Both the position numbers and the translations under genes were made by a program. A stretch of 64,000 nucleotides of DNA from Bradyrhizobium sp. B097 (GTDB lineage: Bacteria; Pseudomonadota; Alphaproteobacteria; Rhizobiales; Xanthobacteraceae), in assembly GCF_038957035.1 (NCBI RefSeq), contig NZ_CP152412.1, positions 9,172,501 through 9,236,500 on the forward strand. The letters are read 5' to 3'. Each line of letters starts with the position of its first letter. Position 1 is the first letter of the stretch. Positions 56,684 to 64,000 of the stretch are shown here, piece after piece. The notes under the pieces are model-generated. The model was not told the origin of the DNA. It ran no database searches and saw only the letters and a program-made list of their open reading frames with translations.

Positions 56684-56986
56684 CTCGCGGGCCCTCTCCC
56701 GAGTGCCTTAGCGGCTCTGCAGGCTCCTGCAGTGCGCACGCACGTACTCCACCCATTCCGAAGCGCATGCGAACATAGTCAGACACGACGCTGGACGAGC
56801 CATTGTAGTGATCCCGAGGGAATTGGGTCGCTTGCTCCCCGACCACACGATTGCGCCTCCGTGCGCGCATACGTGCCTCGTGGGGGATCACTCAGATTCG
56901 CCGTTGCGGACATGTGACTTTTACCATCGGCTGCCACTGTGCCGTTGGCCGTCGCGCGGTTATCTCCGATAAGCAAGAGGGTCTGA
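56684..56986. other. 303-bp spacer at the right end of the inserted segment, no gene seen
   Basis: No convincing gene, terminator or repeat is visible. The stretch is less GC-rich than its neighbours and contains scattered short palindromes such as GGCTCTGCAGGCTCC-type sequence at 56713. It ends where similarity to the left remnant begins. Confidence 0.4.
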
Positions 56987-57009
56987 GGCGTCGCGCGTTG
57001 CCCCCGAAT

Positions 57010-57024
57010 GTTCCCTTAATGTTC
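57010..57024. promoter_or_regulatory. comM: LexA (SOS) box of comM
   Basis: GTTC (57010) - CCTTAAT - GTTC (57021-57024) matches the alphaproteobacterial LexA operator GTTC-N7-GTTC exactly and lies 52 bp before the comM ATG. Confidence 0.8.
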
Positions 57025-57053
57025 TTGCGCTGGGCAGCCCGCTCCGCTACCTT
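57025..57053 (+). promoter_or_regulatory. comM: Candidate comM promoter next to the LexA box
   Basis: TTGCGC (57025-57030) and TACCTT (57048-57053) with 17 bases between, a reasonable sigma70-type pair. The LexA box abuts the -35 element, so LexA binding would block RNA polymerase. Confidence 0.45.
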
Positions 57054-57076
57054 GGGTGGCGGAAGATAGGGGCAGC

Positions 57077-58627
57077 ATGGTCCAGCGGGTTTCCACCGTC
57101 GCATTCGAGGGGATTGAGGCCCGTGCGGTCGACGTGCAGGTCCAGGTCGCGCCGGGGTTGCCGGCGTTCGCGATCGTCGGCCTGCCCGACAAGGCGGTGT
57201 CGGAGGCGCGCGAGCGGGTGCGCTCGGCGCTGATCGCCTCCGGCCTTGCGCTTCCCGCCCGCCGCATCACCGTCAACCTCGCGCCGGCCGACCTGCCCAA
57301 GGAGGGCAGCCATTACGACCTGCCGATTGCGCTCGGCCTGATGGCGGCGATCGGGGCGATCCCGCCGGACGCGCTGAGCGGCTTCACCGTGCTCGGCGAG
57401 CTCGGGCTCGACGGCTCGATCGCGCCCGTAGCAGGCGTGCTGCCCGCGGCGATCGGCGCCAATTCGCGCGACGAGGGATTGATCTGCCCGGCCGCCTGCG
57501 GCTCGGAAGCCGCCTGGGCGAGCCCCGACATCCAGATCATCGCAGCCCATTCGCTGATCCAGATCGCCAATCACTTCAAGGGCACGCAGCTGCTGTCGCG
57601 GCCGCAGCCGAAGGTGCAAGACCAAAACGAGGCGCGCGAGGAAGCGCTGCTCGACCTGCGCGACATCAAGGGCCAGGAGAGCGCAAAGCGCGCGCTCGAG
57701 ATCGCGGCCGCCGGCGGACATCATTTGCTCATGATCGGCTCGCCAGGCGCCGGCAAATCGATGCTGGCGGCGCGGCTGCCTTCGATCCTGCCGCCGCTGT
57801 CGCCGTCCGAATTGCTCGAAGTCTCGATGATCGCCTCCGTCGCCGGCGAGATCCGCGACGGCGCGTTGACGGCGCGGCGCCCGTTCCGCAGCCCGCATCA
57901 TTCCGCCAGCATGGCCGCGCTGACCGGCGGCGGCATGCGCGCCAAGCCGGGCGAGATCTCGCTCGCGCATCAGGGCGTGCTGTTCCTCGACGAATTGCCG
58001 GAGTTCGATCCGCGCGTGCTGGATTCGCTGCGCCAGCCGCTGGAGAACGGCGAGGTTTCGGTGAGCCGGGCCAACCACCGCGTCACCTATCCGGCGCGCT
58101 TCATGCTGGTCGCGGCGATGAACCCGTGCCGCTGCGGCCACGCCTACGAGCCCGGCTATTCCTGCAAGCGCGGCCGGCTCGACCGCTGCACCGCCGACTA
58201 CCAGATGCGGATCTCCGGCCCGCTGATGGATCGGATCGACCTGCGGATCGAGGTGCCGGCCGTGACCGCGGCGGATCTGATCCTGCCGCCTCCGGCGGAG
58301 GGCTCGGCCGAGGTCGCCGCCCGCGTCGCGGCCGCGCGCGACATCCAGCTCGCGCGCTACGCGGCGGCCGGCATGCCGCATGTCCGCACCAACGCGGAAG
58401 CGCCGAGCGCGCTGCTCGAGACCATCGCGCAGCCTGATGCGCATGGCCAGAAGCTGCTCCGCGAGGCGGCCGAGAACATGCATCTCACCGCGCGCGGCTA
58501 TCACCGCGTGCTGCGGGTGGCGCGCACGCTCGCCGATCTCGACGGCGCCGAGACGATCGGCCGGCTGCACCTCGCCGAAGCGCTGTCCTATCGTGCATTG
58601 GCCGACGATTTGCGCCGCGCGGCGTGA
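57077..58627 (+). CDS. comM: YifB/ComM-family Mg-chelatase-like AAA+ ATPase
   Basis: A 516-residue protein: N-terminal Lon-like S5-fold domain (VAPGLPAFAIVGLPDKAVSE, residues 25-44), AAA+ domain with Walker A GSPGAGKS (221-228) and Walker B GVLFLDELPEFDP, and the C-terminal Mg-chelatase domain with a zinc-type CRCGHAYEPGYSCKRGRLDRC stretch (shown in part). ComM is a hexameric helicase that drives branch migration when donor DNA integrates in natural transformation. It is preceded by a LexA box and so should be induced by DNA damage. comM is a known insertion hot spot in Acinetobacter. Confidence 0.95.
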   Translation: MVQRVSTVAFEGIEARAVDVQVQVAPGLPAFAIVGLPDKAVSEARERVRSALIASGLALPARRITVNLAPADLPKEGSHYDLPIALGLMAAIGAIPPDALSGFTVLGELGLDGSIAPVAGVLPAAIGANSRDEGLICPAACGSEAAWASPDIQIIAAHSLIQIANHFKGTQLLSRPQPKVQDQNEAREEALLDLRDIKGQESAKRALEIAAAGGHHLLMIGSPGAGKSMLAARLPSILPPLSPSELLEVSMIASVAGEIRDGALTARRPFRSPHHSASMAALTGGGMRAKPGEISLAHQGVLFLDELPEFDPRVLDSLRQPLENGEVSVSRANHRVTYPARFMLVAAMNPCRCGHAYEPGYSCKRGRLDRCTADYQMRISGPLMDRIDLRIEVPAVTAADLILPPPAEGSAEVAARVAAARDIQLARYAAAGMPHVRTNAEAPSALLETIAQPDAHGQKLLREAAENMHLTARGYHRVLRVARTLADLDGAETIGRLHLAEALSYRALADDLRRAA

Positions 58628-58758
58628 CTCGAACCGGAGCCCTGTCCCGATTCATGCCGGAATCATCCGCGTCAACGCGACGGTAACCACTCTCATTTAC
58701 GCTCCGCAAACCATAAGCACCGCGATCCGCGGCAGGCTTGGGTCGAGCGAGTTGTGTC

Positions 58759-59277
58759 ATGTTGCGTATGAAGGTTTTGGCCTCGGTGGTCCCCCTTGCC
58801 GTGGCCGCGGTATTCGCCCGCGCTGAATTCCTGCCCGGTCCCCGGCCCTGCATCGAGGTCGGCGGCGCCACGATGCAGATCGCATCGGTCCCCTGGCAGG
58901 CGCAGCTTCACGTCAGCTTCACCGACGATCCGAGCCTTGCCACCGTCCGGGTCCGGGTCGCCGACAACGCCGAGGCCGCCGACTTCACGGTGATCGACGA
59001 CATCGACGATGCCGAGGCCGGCGCCTGCGAAAGCAACGCTGTGCCCCAGCTGATCGGGATTTCCAGCGCGCCGACCGCAACCGGCCCCGTGATCTATCTT
59101 TCCCATGACGGTCCGTTCGATTACCGCGTCTACGTGCAGTCGAAGACGTTCTCAGTGCGCGATGCCGCGGCCCTGATCGTCAGCGCCCGCGGCGGACACC
59201 GCCGCCTCGAAGCGGCATCGCTCGCGCCGCACGCGCGCTTCCAGGGCCAGACAGTGGCGGAGTTAACCTCCCGCTAA
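58759..59277 (+). CDS. Secreted protein of unknown function
   Basis: A 172-residue product with a signal peptide (MLRMKVLASVVPLAVAAVFARA, cleavage near 22; ATG at 58768 also possible). The mature part has two cysteines (RPCIEVGG and AGACESN) and a strand-rich core with QLHVSFTDDPSLATVRVRV and PVIYLSHDGPFDYRVYVQS. I do not recognise the family. It lies 53 bp before the hybrid histidine kinase gene on the same strand, so the two could be coexpressed. Confidence 0.7.
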   Translation: MLRMKVLASVVPLAVAAVFARAEFLPGPRPCIEVGGATMQIASVPWQAQLHVSFTDDPSLATVRVRVADNAEAADFTVIDDIDDAEAGACESNAVPQLIGISSAPTATGPVIYLSHDGPFDYRVYVQSKTFSVRDAAALIVSARGGHRRLEAASLAPHARFQGQTVAELTSR

Positions 59278-59330
59278 CCCTGTTCGGAGGGGCGGCGCGA
59301 AACGGCCACCAACCTCAAGCACTTTTCAAG

Positions 59331-61652
59331 GTGGCCGACGCATCGTCGTCACCAGATCGGGCACTCTCAGGACCACCATTGATGGGGCGTTTCTTCCGGA
59401 TCAGGTTACGCCTTCGCCGCTTCCTGCGACGCCATTCCTGGGTCGCGACGATCGTCCGTTCCTTCACGATCTTTTCCGTCGCATTCGGCGGCGCCTTCGG
59501 GTTCATCTCCGGCGCCCTCTCGCCGCACAGCGGCTACGATCCCAATTCATTCGCGATCGGCGTCAGCTTCCTGTTCGCGCTCGCCTGTCTCTGGATCGTG
59601 ACGCTCGGCATCCGCCTGCGGCTGATGCGCAGGCGGCTGCGCACCATCGCCATGCACAATGAGGCGATGGCCGACCGCAATTGGGAACTGCAGGAGGCCG
59701 AACAGCGCGCCTCCACCCTGTTCGAGGCGCAGGACGATTTGATCGTGCTGCGCGACCTCGACGGCCTCATCACCTACGCCAACGACGCCTATTGCGCGCT
59801 GGCGCAGATCCCCCGCGGCGAATTGATCGGCAGCACCGCGACCCTCAAGGTGCTCGAGCAGGGCGATACCGCGCTCGAATCCAACGGCACGCGGGTCTAC
59901 GACCAGAAGATCGAGGGACCGCTCGGGCCGCGCTGGATCGCCTGGCGCGAGGGCCTCGTGCGCAACGATGCCGGCGCGCCGGCGGAGATGCAGAGCGTCG
60001 GCCGCGACGTCACCGACCGCACCGAGAGCGAGCGCGCGCTGGCCGAAGCCCGCGATCAGGCCGACGCCGCCAACCGCGCCAAATCGCGCTTCCTGGCGAT
60101 GGCGAGCCACGAGATCCGGACCCCGCTGAACGGCATCATCGGCATGAGCGGGCTGCTGATGGACACCCAGCTGACACCGGAGCAGACGACCTACGTCAAG
60201 GCGGTCAAGACCTCCGGCGACGCGCTGCTCGCGCTGATCGAGGAGCTGCTCGACTATTCCAAGATCGAGGCCGGCAAGATCGATCTCGAACACCGCGCCT
60301 TCGCGCTGTCCGGCTTGATCGAGGACACCACCGAGCTGCTGGCGCCCCGCGCGCAGGCCAAGGGCATCGAGATCGCCGCCTATGTCGACGAGCGGCTGCC
60401 AATGCAGGTGACCGGCGACGCCGCGCGGCTGCGCCAGGTGCTGCTCAATCTCGCAGGCAATGCCATCAAGTTCACCGCGACCGGCGGCGTGGCGCTGATC
60501 GTCGAGCCCGGCATCTGGCCGAACGAGATCAGCTTCCTGGTTCGCGACACCGGCATCGGCATCGCACCGGAAGCGCAGCAGCGCATCTTCCGGGAGTTCG
60601 AGCAGGCCGACGACCGCATCGCGCGCAGCTATGGCGGCACCGGCCTCGGTCTCTCGATCAGCGACCGCATCGTCAAGCGAATGGGCGGCCGCATCTCGCT
60701 CGCAAGCACGCCGGGCGCAGGCTCGACCTTCGAGGTCTCGATTCCGCTCGCCGCCGCCGACACCGGCGAGGCCAATGGCTTCACAGCGCCAGATCTCGCC
60801 GGCCAATCCATCATGCTGGTTGCACCGCACAGCATCGAGGCTTCGCTGATCTCGCGGCGATTGCAGCGCTGGGGCGCGCAGACCTGCATCGTGTCGGATG
60901 CCAATGTCGCCGAGGCACTGCTGCCGGAGCGGAGCTGGCACACGGTCCTGATCGATCACACGCTCGGCACGCAGGCGATCGAGGCGTTCGCCAACGCTGC
61001 TCGCATCCACGCAAACCATCGCATCGTGATGGTCACGCCGGCGACGCGGCAGGACCTTTCGGCCTCCGATGCAACCGTGTTCACCGGCTATCTGGTCAAG
61101 CCGCTGCGTGCGTCGTCGCTCGCCGCGCGCCTGACCGCGTCACCCGAAATCGCCGCGCCAAGCCTTGCGATACCAAGCCTTGCGATCGAGACGGTCACGG
61201 AGTCCGCGCCCACTGCGCCGGCGGCCGCGCCACCGGGGCTCTCGATCCTGGTTGCGGAAGACAATGAGATCAACGCGCTCCTGATGCGCTCGCTGCTCGC
61301 CCGGCTCGGCCACAACGTGGTCATCACCACCAATGGCGAGCAGGCAATGGAATCCTGGCTCTCGGCGACGTCAGCCGGCACGCCCTACGATCTCGTGCTG
61401 ATGGACATCCAGATGCCGCGCCTCAACGGCATCGAGACCACCAAGCAGATCCGCGCCCATGAGTCCGGCGGGCTGGCCGGCCAGTCCGGCCGCCGGACGC
61501 CGATCCTGGCGCTGACCGCCAACACGCTGGTGGAGGATCGCTACGCCTGCTTCGAAGCCGGCATGGATGGCTTCCTGATCAAGCCACTCGACCGCGAGAA
61601 GCTCGAGGAAGCGCTGGCGGGCCTCGCCGCTTCGCGGCATGTCGCGGCGTAG
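59331..61652 (+). CDS. Membrane hybrid histidine kinase with two receiver domains (the first degenerate)
   Basis: A 773-residue sensor. Two transmembrane helices (about 38-60 and 75-96) bracket a short periplasmic loop, then PAS (about 125-230), the His-kinase dimerisation domain with phosphorylated His260 in [12 protein letters not shown], the ATPase (about 370-490, [28 protein letters not shown]), receiver 1 (about 505-620) and receiver 2 (about 640-770). Receiver 2 is complete: Glu-Asp pocket in [11 protein letters not shown], Asp692 in [11 protein letters not shown]. Receiver 1 keeps Asp542 in VLIDHTLG but has lost the acidic pair (LVAPHS). The start is GTG 59331 or ATG 59382. Confidence 0.92.
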   Translation: MADASSSPDRALSGPPLMGRFFRIRLRLRRFLRRHSWVATIVRSFTIFSVAFGGAFGFISGALSPHSGYDPNSFAIGVSFLFALACLWIVTLGIRLRLMRRRLRTIAMHNEAMADRNWELQEAEQRASTLFEAQDDLIVLRDLDGLITYANDAYCALAQIPRGELIGSTATLKVLEQGDTALESNGTRVYDQKIEGPLGPRWIAWREGLVRNDAGAPAEMQSVGRDVTDRTESERALAEARDQADAANRAKSRFLAMASHEIRTPLNGIIGMSGLLMDTQLTPEQTTYVKAVKTSGDALLALIEELLDYSKIEAGKIDLEHRAFALSGLIEDTTELLAPRAQAKGIEIAAYVDERLPMQVTGDAARLRQVLLNLAGNAIKFTATGGVALIVEPGIWPNEISFLVRDTGIGIAPEAQQRIFREFEQADDRIARSYGGTGLGLSISDRIVKRMGGRISLASTPGAGSTFEVSIPLAAADTGEANGFTAPDLAGQSIMLVAPHSIEASLISRRLQRWGAQTCIVSDANVAEALLPERSWHTVLIDHTLGTQAIEAFANAARIHANHRIVMVTPATRQDLSASDATVFTGYLVKPLRASSLAARLTASPEIAAPSLAIPSLAIETVTESAPTAPAAAPPGLSILVAEDNEINALLMRSLLARLGHNVVITTNGEQAMESWLSATSAGTPYDLVLMDIQMPRLNGIETTKQIRAHESGGLAGQSGRRTPILALTANTLVEDRYACFEAGMDGFLIKPLDREKLEEALAGLAASRHVAA

Positions 61653-61668
61653 TCACCACAAACTCGCT

Positions 61669-61787
61669 GTCGTCCCTGCGAAAGCAGGGACCCATAACCA
61701 CGAATGTTAATTGGTGAACGACCGCGTCTCCCCGCGTGCCTTTTGCAAGGGCCGCGGCGTATGGGTCCCGGCCTACGCCGGGACGAC
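61669..61787. repeat. Palindromic repeat, family C
   Basis: GTCGTCCCTGC...GCAGGGACCCATAACCAC on the left and GTATGGGTCCCGGCC...CCGGGACGAC on the right. Related to 13134-13265. It separates the convergent kinase and coaA genes and may terminate both. Confidence 0.85.
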
Positions 61788-61822
61788 ACCACTGATGTGG
61801 TCAGCTTTTAGCGGGTCAGAAC

Positions 61823-62779
61823 TTACAGCCGGCGCAGCGCGACCGTCTGCACCACGTGGTCGGCGCCCTTCTTCAGGATCAGCGTCGCGCGCGGCCGGGT
61901 CGGCAGGATGTTGTCCTCGAGATTGGCGAGGTTGGTGCGCTCCCAGATCGCGATCGCGGTTGCGGTCGCTTCCTCGTCCGACAGCAGCGCATAGCGGTGG
62001 AAGTAGGACCTTGGATCGGTGAACGCGGTGTCGCGCAGCGCCAGGAAGCGCTTGATGTACCACTGCCGCAGCGCAGACTCGTCGGCGTCGATATAGACCG
62101 AGAAATCGAAGAAGTCGGAAACGAACGGCACCGCCTTGCCGTCGCGCGGCAGCCGCCCGGTCTGCAGCACGTTGACGCCCTCGACGATCAGGATGTCGGG
62201 CTGGTCGATCTCGACCCATTTGTTCGGCACGATGTCGTAGGTCAGATGCGAATAGACCGGCGCGCGGACACGGCGCCGTCCCGCCTTGATGTCGCTGAGG
62301 AACGACAGCAGGGTCGGCAGGTCGTAGCTCTCCGGAAAGCCCTTCTTCTGCATGATGCCCTGCCGCTCGAGCACGGCATTCGGGAACAGGAAACCGTCGG
62401 TCGTGATCAGGTCGACCTTCGGCCGCGGCGACCAGCGCGCCAGCAGCGCCTGCAGCACGCGGGCCGTGGTCGACTTGCCGACCGCGACGGAGCCGGCGAC
62501 GCCGACGATATAGGGCATCTTGCGGTCGCGGATGTTGAGGAACTGGCGCTGCGAATAATACAGCCGCTGGGTCGCATCGACATAAATGGAGAGCAGTCGC
62601 GACAACGGCAGATAGATGTCCTCGACCTCCTGCAAATCGAGGCGGTCGTGCATCGAACGCAGGCGGTCGAACTCGCCCGGCTCGAGCGTCATCGGCGTAT
62701 CGTCGCGCAAATGCGACCATTGCTGGCGCGTGAAGGTGCGGTAGGGGTTGTATTGCTGATCTGGTGCCCGGATGTCCAT
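61823..62779 (-). CDS. coaA: Pantothenate kinase type I
   Basis: CoaA phosphorylates pantothenate, the controlled first step of coenzyme A synthesis. The 318-residue product starts [20 protein letters not shown], has the Walker A motif [18 protein letters not shown] (residues 93-110) and conserved [16 protein letters not shown] and [12 protein letters not shown]. It matches the known Bradyrhizobium CoaA N-terminus; an ATG 10 codons upstream is not favoured. hisE lies 35 bp upstream on the same strand. Confidence 0.96.
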   Translation of the reverse strand: MDIRAPDQQYNPYRTFTRQQWSHLRDDTPMTLEPGEFDRLRSMHDRLDLQEVEDIYLPLSRLLSIYVDATQRLYYSQRQFLNIRDRKMPYIVGVAGSVAVGKSTTARVLQALLARWSPRPKVDLITTDGFLFPNAVLERQGIMQKKGFPESYDLPTLLSFLSDIKAGRRRVRAPVYSHLTYDIVPNKWVEIDQPDILIVEGVNVLQTGRLPRDGKAVPFVSDFFDFSVYIDADESALRQWYIKRFLALRDTAFTDPRSYFHRYALLSDEEATATAIAIWERTNLANLEDNILPTRPRATLILKKGADHVVQTVALRRL

Positions 62780-62814
62780 GAGGCCGCCCCTGTCAATGCG
62801 CTCGATCATGTGCG

Positions 62815-63138
62815 CTAGTCGCGCTTGCGCGCCGCCTTCTCTTCCAGTCCCGACATCGAGGTGCGCTTCTCCAGCGCGGCCTCGACATCCTCCAGCTTCA
62901 CGCCGCGTGATTTCAACAGAACCAGCAGGTGAAACAACAGATCGGCACTTTCCGCGATGAGATGATCGCGGTCATTCCCGACCGCGGCGATCACGGTCTC
63001 GACCGCTTCCTCGCCCAATTTCTTGGCGCAGTGCTCCGCGCCCTTGTCGAGCAGCTTGCGGGTGTAGGACGCCTCGCCGCCCGTTGCAGCACGGGCGTCG
63101 ATGGTAGCGGCCAGATCGTGGATCGTGAAACGCGACAT
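62815..63138 (-). CDS. hisE: Phosphoribosyl-ATP pyrophosphatase
   Basis: HisE removes pyrophosphate from phosphoribosyl-ATP, step two of histidine synthesis. The 107-residue product has [20 protein letters not shown] with the catalytic Glu cluster, and [18 protein letters not shown] with the metal-binding Glu/Asp. ATG at 63138 (a TTG lies one codon upstream). Order hisF-hisE-coaA is typical of Bradyrhizobium. Confidence 0.96.
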   Translation of the reverse strand: MSRFTIHDLAATIDARAATGGEASYTRKLLDKGAEHCAKKLGEEAVETVIAAVGNDRDHLIAESADLLFHLLVLLKSRGVKLEDVEAALEKRTSMSGLEEKAARKRD

Positions 63139-63250
63139 CAACTCAACTCAAGCATGCGCACCGGCACCGCCAAGGTGCCATCCCCTAGGTGGGGGCTTAG
63201 CATTTTTGTGACAAGGAGTCCCAGATCTCTCTGTTTGAGCGTGGTCTTCA

Positions 63251-63282
63251 CGGAAAACCGGTTTCCACTTTGCGCTAACGCG
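63251..63282. repeat. Partial palindromic repeat (GGAAAACCGGTTTCC type)
   Basis: CGGAAAACCGGTTTCCACTT contains a near-perfect palindrome and matches the block at 36343-36363 in reverse. It lies in the hisF-hisE gap. Confidence 0.65.
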
Positions 63283-63305
63283 GCCGTACCGGTCCTGACC
63301 ACGCT

Positions 63306-64000
63306 CTAGGGATCGAGGCGCATCGGCAGCCCGGCGCGCACCATGTGATCCTTGGCCTGGCGGATGGTAAATTCCCCGAAGTGGAAGATCGACGCGGCCA
63401 GCACGCCGGTGGCATGACCCTCGCGGACGCCATCGACCAAATGATCGAGATTGCCGACGCCACCGGACGCGATGACTGGTACGGGAACACTGTCCGCGAT
63501 CGCCCGGGTCAGCGGCAGGTCAAAACCCTGCCTCGTGCCGTCCCGGTCCATCGAGGTCAGCAGGATTTCGCCGGCGCCGAGCGAGACGACCTCCTGGGCA
63601 TATTCGATGGCATCGATCCCGGTGGCATTACGCCCACCATGGGTGAAGATCTCCCAGCGCTCCGAGCCGCCGGCGCGCTTGACCCGCTTGGCGTCAATCG
63701 CGACCACGATGCATTGCTCGCCGTACTTCTCGGCCGCCTCCTTGACAAATTCGCGCCGGCTGACGGCCGCTGAATTGATCGAGACCTTGTCGGCGCCGGA
63801 CCGCAGCAGGGTCTTGATGTCGTCGACGGTGCGGACGCCGCCGCCCACGGTCAGCGGCATGAAGCAGGCTTCCGCCGTCCGCCGCACCACATCCAGCATG
63901 ATGCCGCGGTTCTCATGGGTGGCGGTGATGTCGAGGAAGGTGAGCTCGTCGGCGCCGGCGGCGTCATAGGCGATCGCGGCCTCGACCGGATCGCCGGCGT
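63306..64000 (-). CDS. hisF: Imidazole glycerol phosphate synthase subunit HisF, N-terminus cut by window edge
   Basis: HisF cyclises the product of HisA with ammonia from HisH to imidazole glycerol phosphate. The visible part, about 230 codons, continues past the window edge and includes [69 protein letters not shown] and [16 protein letters not shown], all HisF landmarks. An ATG at 63899 is internal, not the start. The gene ends before a repeat-containing gap upstream of hisE. Confidence 0.96.
   Translation of the reverse strand, partial: AGDPVEAAIAYDAAGADELTFLDITATHENRGIMLDVVRRTAEACFMPLTVGGGVRTVDDIKTLLRSGADKVSINSAAVSRREFVKEAAEKYGEQCIVVAIDAKRVKRAGGSERWEIFTHGGRNATGIDAIEYAQEVVSLGAGEILLTSMDRDGTRQGFDLPLTRAIADSVPVPVIASGGVGNLDHLVDGVREGHATGVLAASIFHFGEFTIRQAKDHMVRAGLPMRLDP

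Larger units (their letters stand above)
55547..56986 (+). mobile_element. Candidate inserted segment with HTH gene between two copies of the comM upstream region
   Basis: About 1.4 kb lies between a 48-bp direct duplicate of comM upstream DNA (55499-55546 and 56987-57034). It holds a single HTH protein gene and AT-richer flanks (TATGTATCTATAGCG near 55590) that differ from the GC-rich neighbours. No integrase, transposase or terminal inverted repeat was seen. Insertion at the comM 5' end with a duplicated target-like stretch is the simplest reading; a decayed tandem duplication is the alternative. Confidence 0.4.

Noticed and set aside
57047..58570. 507-codon minus-strand open frame opposite comM
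   Set aside because: Antisense shadow of a high-GC gene, rich in Arg, His and Gln; comM itself is certain.
59547..61019. 490-codon minus-strand open frame opposite the histidine kinase
   Set aside because: Same type of shadow; the kinase frame has every expected motif.

Overview
The window is one contiguous piece of a high-GC alphaproteobacterial chromosome, most probably Bradyrhizobium or a close relative in the Nitrobacteraceae. The grounds are the very close match of IF3, HrcA, CoaA and PmtA to what I remember of Bradyrhizobium proteins, the dnaK-dnaJ-pmtA order known from Bradyrhizobium japonicum, an alphaproteobacterial LexA box (GTTC-N7-GTTC) before comM, and many short palindromic intergenic repeats. 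About 62 protein genes are supported. I found no rRNA gene, tRNA gene or CRISPR array. Both ends cut genes: uppP at the left and hisF at the right. Layout. 1-4.5 kb: uppP start, a glutathione S-transferase, queG (queuosine synthesis), a thioesterase, an NTF2-like protein and an alpha/beta hydrolase. 4.7-11 kb: the translation block infC (AUU start), rpmI, rplT, pheS, pheT, interrupted by a small secreted Cys-rich protein gene and by a DUF559 endonuclease gene bracketed by 51-bp direct repeats between pheS and pheT. 11-17.6 kb: TauE-type transporter, exported metallo-beta-lactamase-fold protein, Tat-exported flavin oxidase, permuted NlpC/P60-like hydrolase, GT39 membrane glycosyltransferase. 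17.6-20.4 kb: a TonB-dependent receptor divergent from nikR with a perfect NikR operator between them, so a nickel uptake module. 20.5-26.2 kb: HMG-CoA-lyase-like enzyme, class III CoA-transferase, LysR regulator, MFS carrier and a CysZ/EI24 membrane protein. 26.2-32.3 kb: an overlapping operon of type III polyketide synthase, ICMT-type methyltransferase and DHA2 exporter, followed by an EmrAB-like pair. 32.3-38.8 kb: housekeeping and repair (nth, DUF2244, HTH-alkyltransferase, gpmA, dapB, pyrF, FMN reductase, pmtA). 38.8-47.6 kb: heat-shock genes dnaJ, dnaK, grpE and hrcA, with an exported nicotinamidase-like protein, an AraC regulator and a VOC protein between. 47.8-54.3 kb: rph-rdgB-hemW, then a PBP-activator lipoprotein divergent from rsmI-yraN-gshB. 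54.5-61.7 kb: MBL-fold protein, an insertion-like segment with an HTH protein, SOS-box-preceded comM, a small secreted protein and a hybrid histidine kinase. 61.8-64 kb: coaA, hisE, hisF. The most notable points are (i) the DUF559 gene nested in the same repeat family that occurs elsewhere in the window without a gene, which suggests a repeat-linked endonuclease system; (ii) an HTH-gene insertion next to comM that left a partial copy of the comM SOS promoter and coding start on its far side; (iii) the NikR operator, which assigns a TonB receptor to nickel; and (iv) the type III PKS/methyltransferase/exporter operon.
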